Shown here piece by piece: positions 9,261 to 17,320 of a stretch of 64,000 bases of DNA. Position numbers and translations under genes: made by a program. Below the pieces are notes generated by a model. The model worked only from the letters and a program-made list of their open reading frames with translations. It searched no databases and had not been told where the DNA came from. Origin of the DNA: an uncultured Acidimicrobiaceae bacterium (GTDB lineage Bacteria; Actinomycetota; Acidimicrobiia; Spongiisociales; UBA5794); contig CAMYMC010000036.1 of assembly GCA_947259365.1 (NCBI GenBank), positions 13,645 to 77,644 on the forward strand, in the 5' to 3' direction. Position 1 is the stretch's first letter, and every line of letters begins with the position of its first letter.

Positions 9261-10795
9261 CACGACGCTCCTGTCGTCCGGACCGGGGCCTCGGCGAGCG
9301 CCGCCCTGCGCAACAGCGTCGCCGCCCGATAGCGGTCCTCACCGTAGAAGGATCTGAGGTTGTCGAGAACGGTGACGACGGTCACCGCACCGAGGCGGTC
9401 GGCCCATTCGAGGGGGCCCTCCGGGTAGTTCGTCCCCAGTCGCATCGCCGTGTCGACGGCGTCCGGCTCGGCGACGCCGAACGTCACCGCGTCCGCGGCC
9501 ACCGAGGCGAGCTGGGCCACGATCCGCATGAGGACGAGACCTGGGCCGTCACCGACGACGTGGGCGTCGAGGCCCGCCGCCTGGATGAGGGCGGCCGCTG
9601 CGCTCACCGCGGCGGGAGCGGCCTGGGCCGCCGGGGCGATGGCGCATGCCGTCGCGCTCTCCCAGTCCCTGACGAGGTCGAGGGTCACGACGTTGCGGTG
9701 GGACGGAGCTGCGGCGGCGACTGCGGTCGCCGGCCTGCCGTCGGTGGGGACGACGAAGGCGTCACCGACCCCGAACCCGGCCTCCTCGCCGTCGCGCCGT
9801 TCGACACCCACACCGGCGGCGGCGAGACGGTCGACGAGGCCTGCGGCATGACCGGGCTCGCCGACGACGGTCACCGGCCCCTCGAGCGGCACGGCTTCGT
9901 GGGGCGCCGCGGCGGGGGGCCCGTCGCCCGAGCTGTAGTCGTAGAAGCCGTGCCCGGACTTGCGCCCGAGGCGGCCGGCGTCGACGAGGGAGCGCTGGAT
10001 GACGTTCGGGGCGAACCGGGGGTCGTGATACGTCTGGGTGTAGACGGAGGTGGAGACGTCCAGGTTGACGTCGAGGCCGACGAGATCGAGGAGGGTGAAC
10101 GGGCCCATCCGGAATCCGCCCGCCCCCGTCACCACCGCATCGATGGTCGCGGGGTCTGCGACGCCCTCCTGGAGCAGCCGCAGACCCTCCCCGTAGAACG
10201 GGCGCGCCACCCGATTGACGATGAAGCCCGGCGTCGACGCCGCCCGCACCGGCGTCTTGCCCCACGCCCGGGCGGTGTCGAGCAGCGTCTCGATCGTCGC
10301 CTCGGAGGACTCAGCACCGACGACGACCTCGACGAGGGGCATGAGCGGCGCCGGGTTGAAGAAATGCATCCCGGCCACCATGCCGGGACGGGACAGCCCG
10401 GCGGCAATGGCGGTGATCGACAGCGAAGACGTGTTCGAGGCGAGGATCGCGGTGTCGGCCACCGCCGCCTCGACGCGGCGAAGCACGTCGATCTTGACGC
10501 CGAGATCCTCGACGATCGCTTCGACGACGAGTGTCGCCGGCGCCACTGCGTCGAGCCGGCTGCACGGCGTGATGCGTGCAGCGATGGCACCGGCCGCGGC
10601 GGCGTCGAGCCGGCCACGGTCGACATCGCGCTCGAGCCGGCGTCTCGTCTCGTCGATGGCGTCGGTGACGGCGGCGGCGTAGGAGTCGTAGATGAGCACG
10701 GGGTGGCCGGCACCGGCGGCGACCCTGGCGATCCCCCGCCCCATCGTTCCCGCCCCGATGACGGCAACCACCGCCGAGGGATCGAGTGCCGCCAT
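9260..10795 (-). CDS. paaH: 3-hydroxyacyl-CoA dehydrogenase, PaaH type
   Basis: This NAD-dependent 3-hydroxyadipyl-CoA dehydrogenase of 511 residues would act between hydration and thiolysis in the lower phenylacetate pathway. The dinucleotide fold starts at once with [27 protein letters not shown] is the classic 3HCDH active-site stretch with the catalytic His, and [15 protein letters not shown] follows. There are two C-terminal 3HCDH domains, as in PaaH rather than short single-domain enzymes. The start is ATG 10795, with GGGAGG five bases upstream and two bases after the paaG stop. A GTG at 10801 would overlap that stop but sits on the Shine-Dalgarno. Confidence 0.9.
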   Translation of the reverse strand: MAALDPSAVVAVIGAGTMGRGIARVAAGAGHPVLIYDSYAAAVTDAIDETRRRLERDVDRGRLDAAAAGAIAARITPCSRLDAVAPATLVVEAIVEDLGVKIDVLRRVEAAVADTAILASNTSSLSITAIAAGLSRPGMVAGMHFFNPAPLMPLVEVVVGAESSEATIETLLDTARAWGKTPVRAASTPGFIVNRVARPFYGEGLRLLQEGVADPATIDAVVTGAGGFRMGPFTLLDLVGLDVNLDVSTSVYTQTYHDPRFAPNVIQRSLVDAGRLGRKSGHGFYDYSSGDGPPAAAPHEAVPLEGPVTVVGEPGHAAGLVDRLAAAGVGVERRDGEEAGFGVGDAFVVPTDGRPATAVAAAAPSHRNVVTLDLVRDWESATACAIAPAAQAAPAAVSAAAALIQAAGLDAHVVGDGPGLVLMRIVAQLASVAADAVTFGVAEPDAVDTAMRLGTNYPEGPLEWADRLGAVTVVTVLDNLRSFYGEDRYRAATLLRRAALAEAPVRTTGAS

Positions 10796-10797
10796 CG

Positions 10798-11589
10798 TCA
10801 CCTCCCCAGGAACGTCGGGGGACGCTTGTCCAAGAACGCGGCGACACCCTCGGCGTAGTCGGCGGTCCGGCCGCATGCGCGCTGGAGATCCCGCTCGAGG
10901 TCGAGCTGCGCATCGAGGTCGTTGCCCAGCGACCGACCGAGCGCGTCCTTCGTGGCGGCGAGCGCGGCGGTGGGCCCGGCGGCGAGGCGCTTCGCCATCC
11001 CGGCGCTCACCCGGGCCAACTCGTCGTCGTCGACGACCGACCAGATGAGCCCCCACTCACAGGCCCGCTCGGCGCTGAGCGGCTCGGCAAGGAGCGCGAG
11101 CCCCTTCGCCCGGGCGCTGCCGACCGTCCGCGGCAGGACGAAGGTGCCACCCGAGTCGGGGACGAGGCCGACCCGGGAGAACGACTGGATGAACCGGGCC
11201 GATCGCGCCGCGACGACGATGTCACCGGCGAGTGCCAGGTTCGCCCCTGCCCCGGCGGCAACACCGTTGACGGCGACGATCACCGGCTTGGGCATGGTCC
11301 GCAGCAAACGCACGACCGGGTTGTACCGGGTCTCCAGCGATGCGCCGAGGTCGGGAGGCGAGCCGCCGGGCTCCACCCGGCGATCCCCCAGGTCCTGCCC
11401 TGCGCAGAAGGCCCGCCCCGTCCCCGTGATGTGGACGGCGCGCACCGTCTCGTCCTCCGCCGCGGCCGCAACAACGTCGTGGAGGGCGTCGAGCATCATC
11501 GCGTTGAGGGCGTTGAGCTTGTCGGGACGGTCGAGCGTGATCCACGCCACCGCGTCGGTGATCTCGTGTCGCAGGTTCGTTCCTGTCAC
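10798..11589 (-). CDS. paaG: Enoyl-CoA hydratase/isomerase, PaaG type (1,2-epoxyphenylacetyl-CoA isomerase)
   Basis: This crotonase-fold protein of 263 residues probably isomerises ring-1,2-epoxyphenylacetyl-CoA to the oxepin. Two short motifs point to PaaG within the superfamily: GRAFCAGQDLGDR, with the Asp that PaaG uses, and VPDSGGTFVLPR. The oxyanion-hole region GVAAGAGANLALAGD is intact. The protein starts with GTG 11589, whose GTGA overlaps the paaC stop by four bases; no closer ATG exists. The window shows no second clear PaaF-type hydratase, so this protein might also serve hydration, or PaaF is encoded elsewhere. Confidence 0.87.
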   Translation of the reverse strand: MTGTNLRHEITDAVAWITLDRPDKLNALNAMMLDALHDVVAAAAEDETVRAVHITGTGRAFCAGQDLGDRRVEPGGSPPDLGASLETRYNPVVRLLRTMPKPVIVAVNGVAAGAGANLALAGDIVVAARSARFIQSFSRVGLVPDSGGTFVLPRTVGSARAKGLALLAEPLSAERACEWGLIWSVVDDDELARVSAGMAKRLAAGPTAALAATKDALGRSLGNDLDAQLDLERDLQRACGRTADYAEGVAAFLDKRPPTFLGR

Positions 11590-12326
11590 CACGCCGCCTC
11601 CGGGTCGAGGGCGAGCACCGAGGTCATCGTGGCAAAGAGATCGGCGAAATGCTCGGACCTCACGCCGCGCCGGCCCGCACCGGGGTCGCCGGGCCCCTCG
11701 AAATCGACGGCGGCGCCGGCCGCCGCCAGCTCGCCCGACACGCCGAGCCGCCACGCCGACTCTTCCTCTGCGGGCCCGCGGCCCACCACCCCGTCCGCCA
11801 CCAGCGACCCTGCGCCGGGTGCAGGCTCGAAGAGCCCCCTCGCCACCGGGGCCAGCTCTTCGAGCGCGGCGAGGACGCGCCGGCGCGACTCGTCGGTGCC
11901 GGTCAGCATCCGACGCACCATCGCGGTGACGTGGCGGGCGTGATACTCCTCCTCGCGTGCCGCCTTGGCGGCGATTCCGGCGAGGGCGGGGTGCGACGAC
12001 GTTGCGAGTGACTCCCAGCGCACCCGCTCGGCCAGGTCGTAGAGGAAGTGGCGGGCGAGCGACGACTCCCATTCGACGCAGGGGAGTTCGACGAGCCGGC
12101 ACGACCGGTACTCGCCAGGCGGGCGCCGGAACGCCAGAACGTCGACCTCGTCGCCGAGAAGCCCGTAGAGCGCCCGGGCGTGCCCCAGCTCGTCCTGGGC
12201 GATCGAGGCGTAGGCGAGGTCCTCCTCGAGAAACGGGGCGATCCCGAGCCACTCCGAGTGGCGGTGGCCCATGACCAGCTCATCGTCGGCGAATGCGAGC
12301 ACGTACTCTCGCAGCGCGTCGCTCAT
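11586..12326 (-). CDS. paaC: Phenylacetyl-CoA 1,2-epoxidase structural subunit PaaC
   Basis: PaaC (246 residues) is the ferritin-like partner of the catalytic subunit PaaA in the ring-epoxidising multicomponent monooxygenase. The helical four-helix-bundle pattern is visible: FADDELVMGHRHSEW, IAQDELGHARALYGLLG and AAREEEYHARHV. These keep the Glu/His spacing of the family although PaaC does not hold the di-iron centre. Start ATG 12326 overlaps the paaB stop by four bases (ATGA), and its own stop overlaps paaG. Complex stoichiometry is therefore likely set by coupled translation. Confidence 0.92.
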   Translation of the reverse strand: MSDALREYVLAFADDELVMGHRHSEWLGIAPFLEEDLAYASIAQDELGHARALYGLLGDEVDVLAFRRPPGEYRSCRLVELPCVEWESSLARHFLYDLAERVRWESLATSSHPALAGIAAKAAREEEYHARHVTAMVRRMLTGTDESRRRVLAALEELAPVARGLFEPAPGAGSLVADGVVGRGPAEEESAWRLGVSGELAAAGAAVDFEGPGDPGAGRRGVRSEHFADLFATMTSVLALDPEAAW

Positions 12327-12610
12327 GCGCTCTCGTCGCCGGTGGCGGCGCGGTGGCGGCGACGACGCTCGGCGACCACCGAGCCGTCGTTGCTGCGGTG
12401 AGGTCTGTCGGTGTTCGGCTCGATGAGGCCCGGGTCGACGTCGACGATGTCGTCGCGGGCGACGAGCCACATGTGCTCACCCTCGGCACGGCGGGCATAC
12501 GTCTCGCGGGCGAGGATCACGGCGAGCTCGTCGTCGGGCGCCTCCATGCTCCCGGCGTGCTCGTAGGGCGCCTTGCCCGGTTTCTTCAGGAACACTTCAT
12601 ACGTCTTCAC
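12323..12610 (-). CDS. paaB: Phenylacetyl-CoA 1,2-epoxidase subunit PaaB
   Basis: This 95-residue bridging subunit of the PaaABC epoxidase contains the family motifs YEVFLKKPGKAPYEHAGS, ARETYARR and MWLVARDDI. It starts with GTG 12610, seven bases after GGAGG; this GTG overlaps the TetR stop by four bases (GTGA). The C-terminal 25 residues after the conserved part are Arg-rich. Its position after a regulator gene rather than directly after paaA is unusual, because the common order is paaA-B-C-D-E. Confidence 0.92.
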   Translation of the reverse strand: MKTYEVFLKKPGKAPYEHAGSMEAPDDELAVILARETYARRAEGEHMWLVARDDIVDVDPGLIEPNTDRPHRSNDGSVVAERRRRHRAATGDESA

Positions 12611-13179
12611 GTGAGGCCCTCCATCACGAACTCGTACATCCGGCTCGCGATCTCGTCGGGCTCCGCCGGACCGGCCGGCCGGTACCAGCGGACGAGCGCG
12701 TTGAGCACCGACAGCACGAACGTCGAGGTCATGGCCGGGTCCTCGATCGGGCGGAACTCGCCAGCTTCGACGCCCTCCTCGATGAGCCGGCGAAACGCCC
12801 TCTGGTAGCCGTCGCGCAACGCGATGAGCCCGGCGCGGTCCTCGACGGGGAGAAACCGAAGTTCGTTGAGGAACGTCGCCGCCTCGTCGACGTGCTCGGT
12901 GATGATGCGGACGTGGCCTTCGACGAGTGCCCGCATCCGCTCGGCGGCGGTGCCCGGCGACGCCATCACCTCGTCGGCAAGCCCCTGGAACATGGCGGCG
13001 CCGCGCCGGATCACCTCGACGAGGAGCTGGTCCTTGCCGTCGATGTGGCTGTACAGCGAAGAGCCGAGGATGCCGAGCTCCTGGCCGAGGTCCCGCATCG
13101 ACGTCCCGTGGTAGCCGCGTTCGGCGAAGAGGCGGCCGGCGGCGCGTACGACGTCCTCCCTCGTCTTCGGCGTGGTCAT
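12607..13179 (-). CDS. TetR-family transcriptional regulator, probable PaaR
   Basis: This 190-residue TetR-type repressor has an N-terminal helix-turn-helix (TSMRDLGQELGILGSSLYSHIDGKDQLL is recognisable at residues 24-52 and split here for brevity) and a ligand-binding helical C-terminus. It sits between paaD and paaB and is coupled to both (ATGA at 13176-13179, GTGA at 12607-12610), so it is made only when the catabolic operon is transcribed. Known TetR-type PaaR repressors are released by phenylacetyl-CoA. A sequence fitting my recollection of the Thermus PaaR half-site pattern lies at the paaA promoter. A PaaR role is therefore likely but inferred. Confidence 0.85.
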   Translation of the reverse strand: MTTPKTREDVVRAAGRLFAERGYHGTSMRDLGQELGILGSSLYSHIDGKDQLLVEVIRRGAAMFQGLADEVMASPGTAAERMRALVEGHVRIITEHVDEAATFLNELRFLPVEDRAGLIALRDGYQRAFRRLIEEGVEAGEFRPIEDPAMTSTFVLSVLNALVRWYRPAGPAEPDEIASRMYEFVMEGLT

Positions 13180-13637
13180 CGTCGCATGACCTCGATCGGG
13201 TTCCGGCACTCGGGGCAGTAGGCGACGGCTCGGCACGCGGTCGGCCCGAACGGCGAGACGTCCTCCACCGCGGTCGAGGTACACACCGGGCAGGAGAGTT
13301 CGTCGCGGCGCCGAATTGCAACGGTGAACTCGGCGGCGAGCTTGTCCCTTCCCTTCGCCGTGATCCGCTCCGGCGTCCACGCCGGCGCTGTCAGGTACCG
13401 CACGCTCACGTCGCCAACCCCCGGCACCGTTGCCACCGCCGCCTCGACATCACCGGCGATGACGTCGAGGGCGGGACACCCGAGGAAGGTGGGGAGCAGG
13501 TCGACGCTCACGACCCCGCCGGGTCCAACCCGCACGTCCTCGAGGACGCCGAGGTCCTCGATGGTGATGCCGGGGAACTCCGGGTCACACACCGCCGCTG
13601 CTGCGTTCCGGACCGCGCTCGCCGCCGGGGCGCTCAT
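13176..13637 (-). CDS. paaD: Phenylacetate degradation protein PaaD (DUF59 plus zinc ribbon)
   Basis: PaaD-like protein of 153 residues. The MIP18/DUF59 fold occupies the first roughly 90 residues (CDPEFPGITIEDLG and LLPTFLGCPALDVI, with the conserved Cys). A C-terminal Cys-rich knuckle (CPVC and YCPEC) looks metal-binding. PaaD is thought to mature or assemble the iron centres of the epoxidase. Start ATG 13637 overlaps the paaA stop by one base. In most operons it follows paaC; here it comes second, directly behind the di-iron subunit. Confidence 0.9.
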   Translation of the reverse strand: MSAPAASAVRNAAAAVCDPEFPGITIEDLGVLEDVRVGPGGVVSVDLLPTFLGCPALDVIAGDVEAAVATVPGVGDVSVRYLTAPAWTPERITAKGRDKLAAEFTVAIRRRDELSCPVCTSTAVEDVSPFGPTACRAVAYCPECRNPIEVMRR

Positions 13638-14566
13638 CAGCCGGCTCCTTGGGCGGTGGCCGCGGACGCCTCGAGCGCATCACGCACCCACGACGCTTCG
13701 TCCCAGCCGCGACGGGCAGTCGCGATCCGGCGGGCGCTGTCGGGACCGACGTTGGCTTGAGTGTCGCGGAGGGGATCCCAGTCGATCTCACCGATCACCC
13801 ACTTGCCGGTGGCTGGGTCCTGGTGCAGGTCGGGGTCGGGGACGACGAAGCCGTAGGCGTGGAGCTGGGGGACGAACTTCTGAACGTAGCGGTCCCGCAG
13901 CGCCTCATTGGTGGCGGACTTGATCCGCCAGCGCAGCAGCAGGTCGTTCTCTTTCGAGGGTGGGCCGAAGAAGTGCATGACCGGCCACCACCATCGATCC
14001 AGGGCCTCCTGGAACAGATCGTGCTGGGCCCGGGTGCCGTCGGCGAGGCGCAGCAGCATCTCCTCGCCTTGGCGCATGTGGAAGCCCTCCTCGGCGATGA
14101 CCCGCTTCAGGATCCTCCGGTAGGGACCGTACGAACAGTCCTTGAACACCGCCTGCTGGGTGGTGAGTGCCGCGGCGTCCACGAGATAGGCGATGGCGAC
14201 CTGGTCGGCCCAGGTGTGGACCCGGTAGTGGAAGACGTTGTGGAACTTGGAGCGCCCCTCGTAGAGGTCCTCGAGCATCTCGTCCCGGGTCTTGATACCG
14301 AGGTCGGCGGCGACCATGTAGAGGAGGTGGGCGTGACCGATCTCGTCCTGGGTCTTGGCGAGCGTGCCGAGCTTGCGCACGAGCCCCGGAGCTCTCGGGA
14401 TGTAGTCCCGCTCCGTGAGCCCGCCCATCAGCTCTGAGTTGGCGTGCATCTCGATGAACCGGAACAGCTCCGTGCGGTACTGGTGCGGCATGTCGTCGAC
14501 GGGCTCGACGATGCCATCGGCCGCGATGAACGCTTCGAACTCGTCGAGCGACGACCAGCTCCGCAT
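13637..14566 (-). CDS. paaA: Phenylacetyl-CoA 1,2-epoxidase catalytic subunit PaaA
   Basis: This is the di-iron oxygenase subunit, 309 residues. It inserts one oxygen atom into the phenylacetyl-CoA ring, committing the substrate to the aerobic CoA-dependent pathway. Family motifs include FIEMHANSELMGGLTERDYI, KTQDEIGHAHLLY, FHNVFHYRVHTWAD and RVIAEEGFHMRQGEEM, which together supply the Glu/His iron ligands. It is the first gene of the operon. Translation starts at ATG 14566 behind AGGAG. Upstream lie a -10-like TAGGCT and a PaaR-like operator. A PaaE reductase gene normally accompanies it but is absent from this operon. Confidence 0.95.
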   Translation of the reverse strand: MRSWSSLDEFEAFIAADGIVEPVDDMPHQYRTELFRFIEMHANSELMGGLTERDYIPRAPGLVRKLGTLAKTQDEIGHAHLLYMVAADLGIKTRDEMLEDLYEGRSKFHNVFHYRVHTWADQVAIAYLVDAAALTTQQAVFKDCSYGPYRRILKRVIAEEGFHMRQGEEMLLRLADGTRAQHDLFQEALDRWWWPVMHFFGPPSKENDLLLRWRIKSATNEALRDRYVQKFVPQLHAYGFVVPDPDLHQDPATGKWVIGEIDWDPLRDTQANVGPDSARRIATARRGWDEASWVRDALEASAATAQGAG

Positions 14567-14590
14567 GATCGTTCTCCTACCCTCCTGTCA

Positions 14591-14606
14591 CCAACGACCG
14601 TTCGTT
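14591..14606. promoter_or_regulatory. Putative PaaR operator at the paaA promoter
   Basis: Positions 14591-14604 (CCAACGACCGTTCG) match the pattern C-N-AACG-NN-CGTT-N-G, which I recall as the Thermus PaaR site. The offset 14-mer 14593-14606 is palindromic at 12 of 14 positions. It lies just downstream of a minus-strand -10 candidate (TAGGCT, plus-strand bases 14617-14622), so bound repressor would cover the transcription start of paaA. The divergent gene at 14664 could be affected too. Confidence 0.6.
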
Positions 14607-14616
14607 CGTGTCGCTC

Positions 14617-14622
14617 AGCCTA
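14617..14622 (-). promoter_or_regulatory. -10 candidate for the paa operon
   Basis: TAGGCT on the minus strand, 51 bases upstream of the paaA ATG, fits TAnnnT. No good -35 is visible. The predicted start point falls at about 14608-14610, next to the operator. Confidence 0.4.
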
Positions 14623-14651
14623 GCGGCGGTCCGGGTTCGAGGGGTCGCCGG

Positions 14652-14657
14652 TACGCT
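14652..14657 (+). promoter_or_regulatory. -10 element (TACGCT) six bases before the HEAT-protein GTG
   Basis: TACGCT ends six bases before GTG 14664, and no Shine-Dalgarno is present. This spacing places the transcript start at or next to the start codon, that is, a leaderless mRNA. Confidence 0.5.
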
Positions 14658-14663
14658 GCCGGC

Positions 14664-15233
14664 GTGAACGACATCTCGCCGCTCCTCGACGACCCCGTCC
14701 CCGGGCTCGGTCATCCGGACCCCGCGATCCGCAGGCTCGCCGTCTCGCTCCTCGCCGAGGCGCCCGAGCACATCGACGGCGTGACCGGCCTGCTCTCCGA
14801 CCCCGACCCGCGAGTGCGGGCGGAGGCGGCGGAGGTCCTCGGCGGCTTCGGGAACGAGGCCGTCGCGCCGCTGCGCCGAGCGGCGAGCACGGAGAGCCAC
14901 GACGTCGTCGTCGAGGCGATCGCCCACGCGTTCGGCGAGCTCGCCGACCGTGAGGCGGTGCCGTGGCTGATCGCGCTCGCCGGCGGTGACGGCCCGGCGA
15001 CCGTGCGAGAGACCGCGGTGGCGGCATTGGGCGCCATCGGCGACGAGGCCGCCCTCGATGTGCTCCTCAGCCTCTCCCGCCGAGCCCCACCCCAGGTGCG
15101 GCGTCGCTGCGTCGTGGCCCTCACCGTCTTCGACGGCGTCGAGGCCGAGGCGGCGATTCGGGAAGCGCTTTCCGACCGTAACCCCATGGTGCGCGAGGCC
15201 GCGGAGATGGCGGTCGGCCGGCCGCTCGAGTAG
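14664..15233 (+). CDS. HEAT-repeat protein of unknown function
   Basis: This 189-residue protein is built almost wholly of short alpha-helical repeats of about 30 residues with the pattern DPDPRVRAEAAEVLG / ATVRETAVAALGAIGD / DRNPMVREAAEMAVG, as in HEAT/PBS-lyase repeats. Such proteins are protein-interaction scaffolds, and no catalytic motif is visible. The start is GTG 14664: earlier in-frame codons run into the paaA promoter on the other strand, and a -10 hexamer sits six bases before the GTG. It is divergent from paaA, but nothing in the sequence ties it to phenylacetate metabolism. Confidence 0.82.
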   Translation: MNDISPLLDDPVPGLGHPDPAIRRLAVSLLAEAPEHIDGVTGLLSDPDPRVRAEAAEVLGGFGNEAVAPLRRAASTESHDVVVEAIAHAFGELADREAVPWLIALAGGDGPATVRETAVAALGAIGDEAALDVLLSLSRRAPPQVRRRCVVALTVFDGVEAEAAIREALSDRNPMVREAAEMAVGRPLE

Positions 15234-15338
15234 ACCGCGCACCACCGGGGCGCGACGGCCGACGTTCGGTGGCGCTGCTCCGCGCGACGGCAACGCAACG
15301 GCGACCCGGCGCACGACCTACCGGTACCACGAGCCGGG

Positions 15339-15367
15339 GCGCAGCCAGACAGCCCGGACCGCTGCGC
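15339..15367. other. Weak hairpin between convergent HEAT-protein and moaE genes
   Basis: Seven-base perfect arms (15339-15345 and 15361-15367) flank a 15-base loop in the 197-base convergent gap 15234-15430. There is no T-run. It could help bidirectional termination. I see nothing else in this gap. Confidence 0.3.
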
Positions 15368-15430
15368 TGTGGAGGAGGGCGACCGGCGTATGTTCGGCCC
15401 GAAGGGCCGAAGTCGCCCCGGACAGAAGAC

Positions 15431-15886
15431 TCAGTGCACGAGGTCCTCGCGCACCCACTCGGCGCCACCCGGCCAGTGCTCCTTCTTCCAGATCGGCGCC
15501 CGATGCTTCAACTCGTCGATGACGTATCGGCCGGCCTCGAACGCCTCGACCCGGTGGGCGGATCCGACGGCGACCCCGACCGAGACCTCGCCGACGTCGA
15601 GCGATCCGACGCGGTGGACGGCCGCGATCCGCGACACCGGCCATCGCTCTCGCGCCTCGGCGACGATCTCGGCGATCTTGTCCTCGACGACGCCCTCGTA
15701 GGCTTCATACTCGAGATGGGTGACCCCCTCGATGCCCTCCGAGTGATCCCGGACGGTACCGAGGAAGAGCACCACGGCCCCGTTCTCAGGGGCGGACACG
15801 GCGGCAACGAGCGCTTCAGGCGCGATCGCTGCAGCCGTGACCTCGACCCAGTCGCCTTCATGGCCGGATACCGTCTGCGAGCCCAT
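15431..15886 (-). CDS. moaE: Molybdopterin synthase catalytic subunit MoaE
   Basis: This is the large subunit of molybdopterin synthase, which puts dithiolene sulfur from MoaD thiocarboxylate onto precursor Z (cPMP). The 151-residue sequence has VVLFLGTVRDHSEG, LEYEAYEGV, AAVHRVGSLDVGE and the substrate-binding Lys region DELKHRAPIWKKE, all family hallmarks. MoaD and other Mo-cofactor genes are not in the window, so MoaE is isolated. Its ATG (15886) is only 11 bases from the divergent htrA GTG, so the two promoters must lie inside each other's coding regions or overlap. Confidence 0.93.
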   Translation of the reverse strand: MGSQTVSGHEGDWVEVTAAAIAPEALVAAVSAPENGAVVLFLGTVRDHSEGIEGVTHLEYEAYEGVVEDKIAEIVAEARERWPVSRIAAVHRVGSLDVGEVSVGVAVGSAHRVEAFEAGRYVIDELKHRAPIWKKEHWPGGAEWVREDLVH

Positions 15887-15891
15887 ACAAT
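15886..15891 (+). promoter_or_regulatory. -10 element (TACAAT) of htrA overlapping the moaE start codon
   Basis: A near-consensus TACAAT ends six bases before GTG 15898. Its first base is the first base of the divergent moaE ATG. This explains how an 11-base gap can serve htrA: a leaderless transcript starting at the GTG. Confidence 0.55.
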
Positions 15892-15897
15892 CCTCTT

Positions 15898-17313
15898 GTG
15901 GAGAACACTACCCCCCGGCCCGATCGCCTCGAGCGGGCGGACGCGCCGGACACGGCACCCGGCGTGCCGGCGGAGCCGGGAACCGGGTCCACAGCGCCCG
16001 TTGCGGGTCCGCCCGCTCCGCGGCCGCCGGACCCGCCGGCCGTCGAGGGCTCCGTGCCGGTGCCGCCGCCGGGGCCGGGCCCCGCGGAAGCCGGCGAGAC
16101 GTCCGGCCTCCTCTTCGAGCGGGATCCACTCCCTCACCTTCCCCCGTCGCCATCGCCGCGGCTGCAGCCGCTGTGGTGGGACGAGCCGGAGCCAGAGCCG
16201 CGGCGCGGCCTCCGACCCGCAGCCGTCGCGATGCTGGCGGTGGCCTCGGGCCTGCTCGGCGCGGCCGTGCTCTCCATCGTCCTCGTCGCCGCCGGCGAGC
16301 TCGACGACCCGGCACCGACGACGGCCGTTGGACCGCCGACAACCGTCGTCGAGATCCGCGAGATCATCACCGACGGCGACGCCCCTCCGCCGGCATCCGC
16401 GGTCGCGAGGAAGGTCGTGCCGTCGATCGTCACCGTCGAGGTCGGTCGCGGCGGCGACGCCGTCGAGTTCGATGCCTTCGGCTCGGGCTCGGGCGTCGTC
16501 CTCAGCGACGACGGCTTCATCATCACGAACCACCACGTCATCGAGGGCACGACCCGCACCCGGGTCATCTTCCAGGACGGCAGGGTCTACGCGGCCGACG
16601 TCGTCGGCAGCGACCCGCTCACCGATCTCGCCGTCCTCACCATCGACGCCCGGGGGTTGCGGCCCATCGACCTCGGGTCCACGGACGGCCTCTCCATTGG
16701 TGACACCGCCATCGCCGTCGGCAACCCGCTCGGTCTGCGCGGCGGCGCCTCGCTCACGGTCGGTGTGGTGTCGGCCTTCGATCGCGAGGTCAACGTAGGG
16801 CCCCAAACCAGCCTGTTCGGGATGCTGCAGACGGACGCACCCATCACCCAGGGGTCGAGCGGCGGAGCGCTCGTCGACGGGTCGGGAAGCCTCATCGGCA
16901 TCACCTCTGCGATCGGCGTCTCCAGCGCCGGGGCCGAGGGGATCGGGTTCGCCATCCCCGTCGAGCTCGTGCAGCGCATCACCGACGAGATCATCGCCAC
17001 CGGAGACGTGCGCCACGCCTTCCTCGGAGTCCAGCTGCTCGACTCCCTCGAGGAGCAGACGGACGGGGCACGGATCCCGGTCGGGGCGAGCATCGAGGGG
17101 TTCGTCGGAGACGACTCTGCCGCTCGGGCCGCCGGCCTCCAGCTCGGCGATCTCATCGTTCGCTTCGACGGCCAGGCCGTTCGGACGAGCGACGACGTGA
17201 TCATCGGGATCCGGCGATACCGAGTCGGCCAGACGGTCGAGCTCGAGCTGTTGCGCGACGGCGAGCGGTTCACCACGGAGCTCCAGCTCGGCGAACGCCC
17301 CCCGGACCCGTGA
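15898..17313 (+). CDS. HtrA/DegP-like membrane-anchored serine protease (S1C, PDZ)
   Basis: This cell-envelope quality-control protease has 471 residues. A Pro-rich, disordered cytoplasmic N-terminus covers about residues 1-105, and one transmembrane helix covers about 108-132. The trypsin-like domain carries the catalytic triad His213 (TNHHV), Asp243 (LTDLAVL) and Ser321 (GSSGG). A single C-terminal PDZ domain begins near residue 375 (HAFLGVQL to the end). The long low-complexity N-terminus is usual in actinobacterial HtrA proteins. GTG 15898 is favoured because a -10 hexamer precedes it by six bases. It is followed seven bases later by a zincin-like gene, and the two probably form an operon. 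Confidence 0.9.
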   Translation: MENTTPRPDRLERADAPDTAPGVPAEPGTGSTAPVAGPPAPRPPDPPAVEGSVPVPPPGPGPAEAGETSGLLFERDPLPHLPPSPSPRLQPLWWDEPEPEPRRGLRPAAVAMLAVASGLLGAAVLSIVLVAAGELDDPAPTTAVGPPTTVVEIREIITDGDAPPPASAVARKVVPSIVTVEVGRGGDAVEFDAFGSGSGVVLSDDGFIITNHHVIEGTTRTRVIFQDGRVYAADVVGSDPLTDLAVLTIDARGLRPIDLGSTDGLSIGDTAIAVGNPLGLRGGASLTVGVVSAFDREVNVGPQTSLFGMLQTDAPITQGSSGGALVDGSGSLIGITSAIGVSSAGAEGIGFAIPVELVQRITDEIIATGDVRHAFLGVQLLDSLEEQTDGARIPVGASIEGFVGDDSAARAAGLQLGDLIVRFDGQAVRTSDDVIIGIRRYRVGQTVELELLRDGERFTTELQLGERPPDP

Positions 17314-17320
17314 GGCGCAC

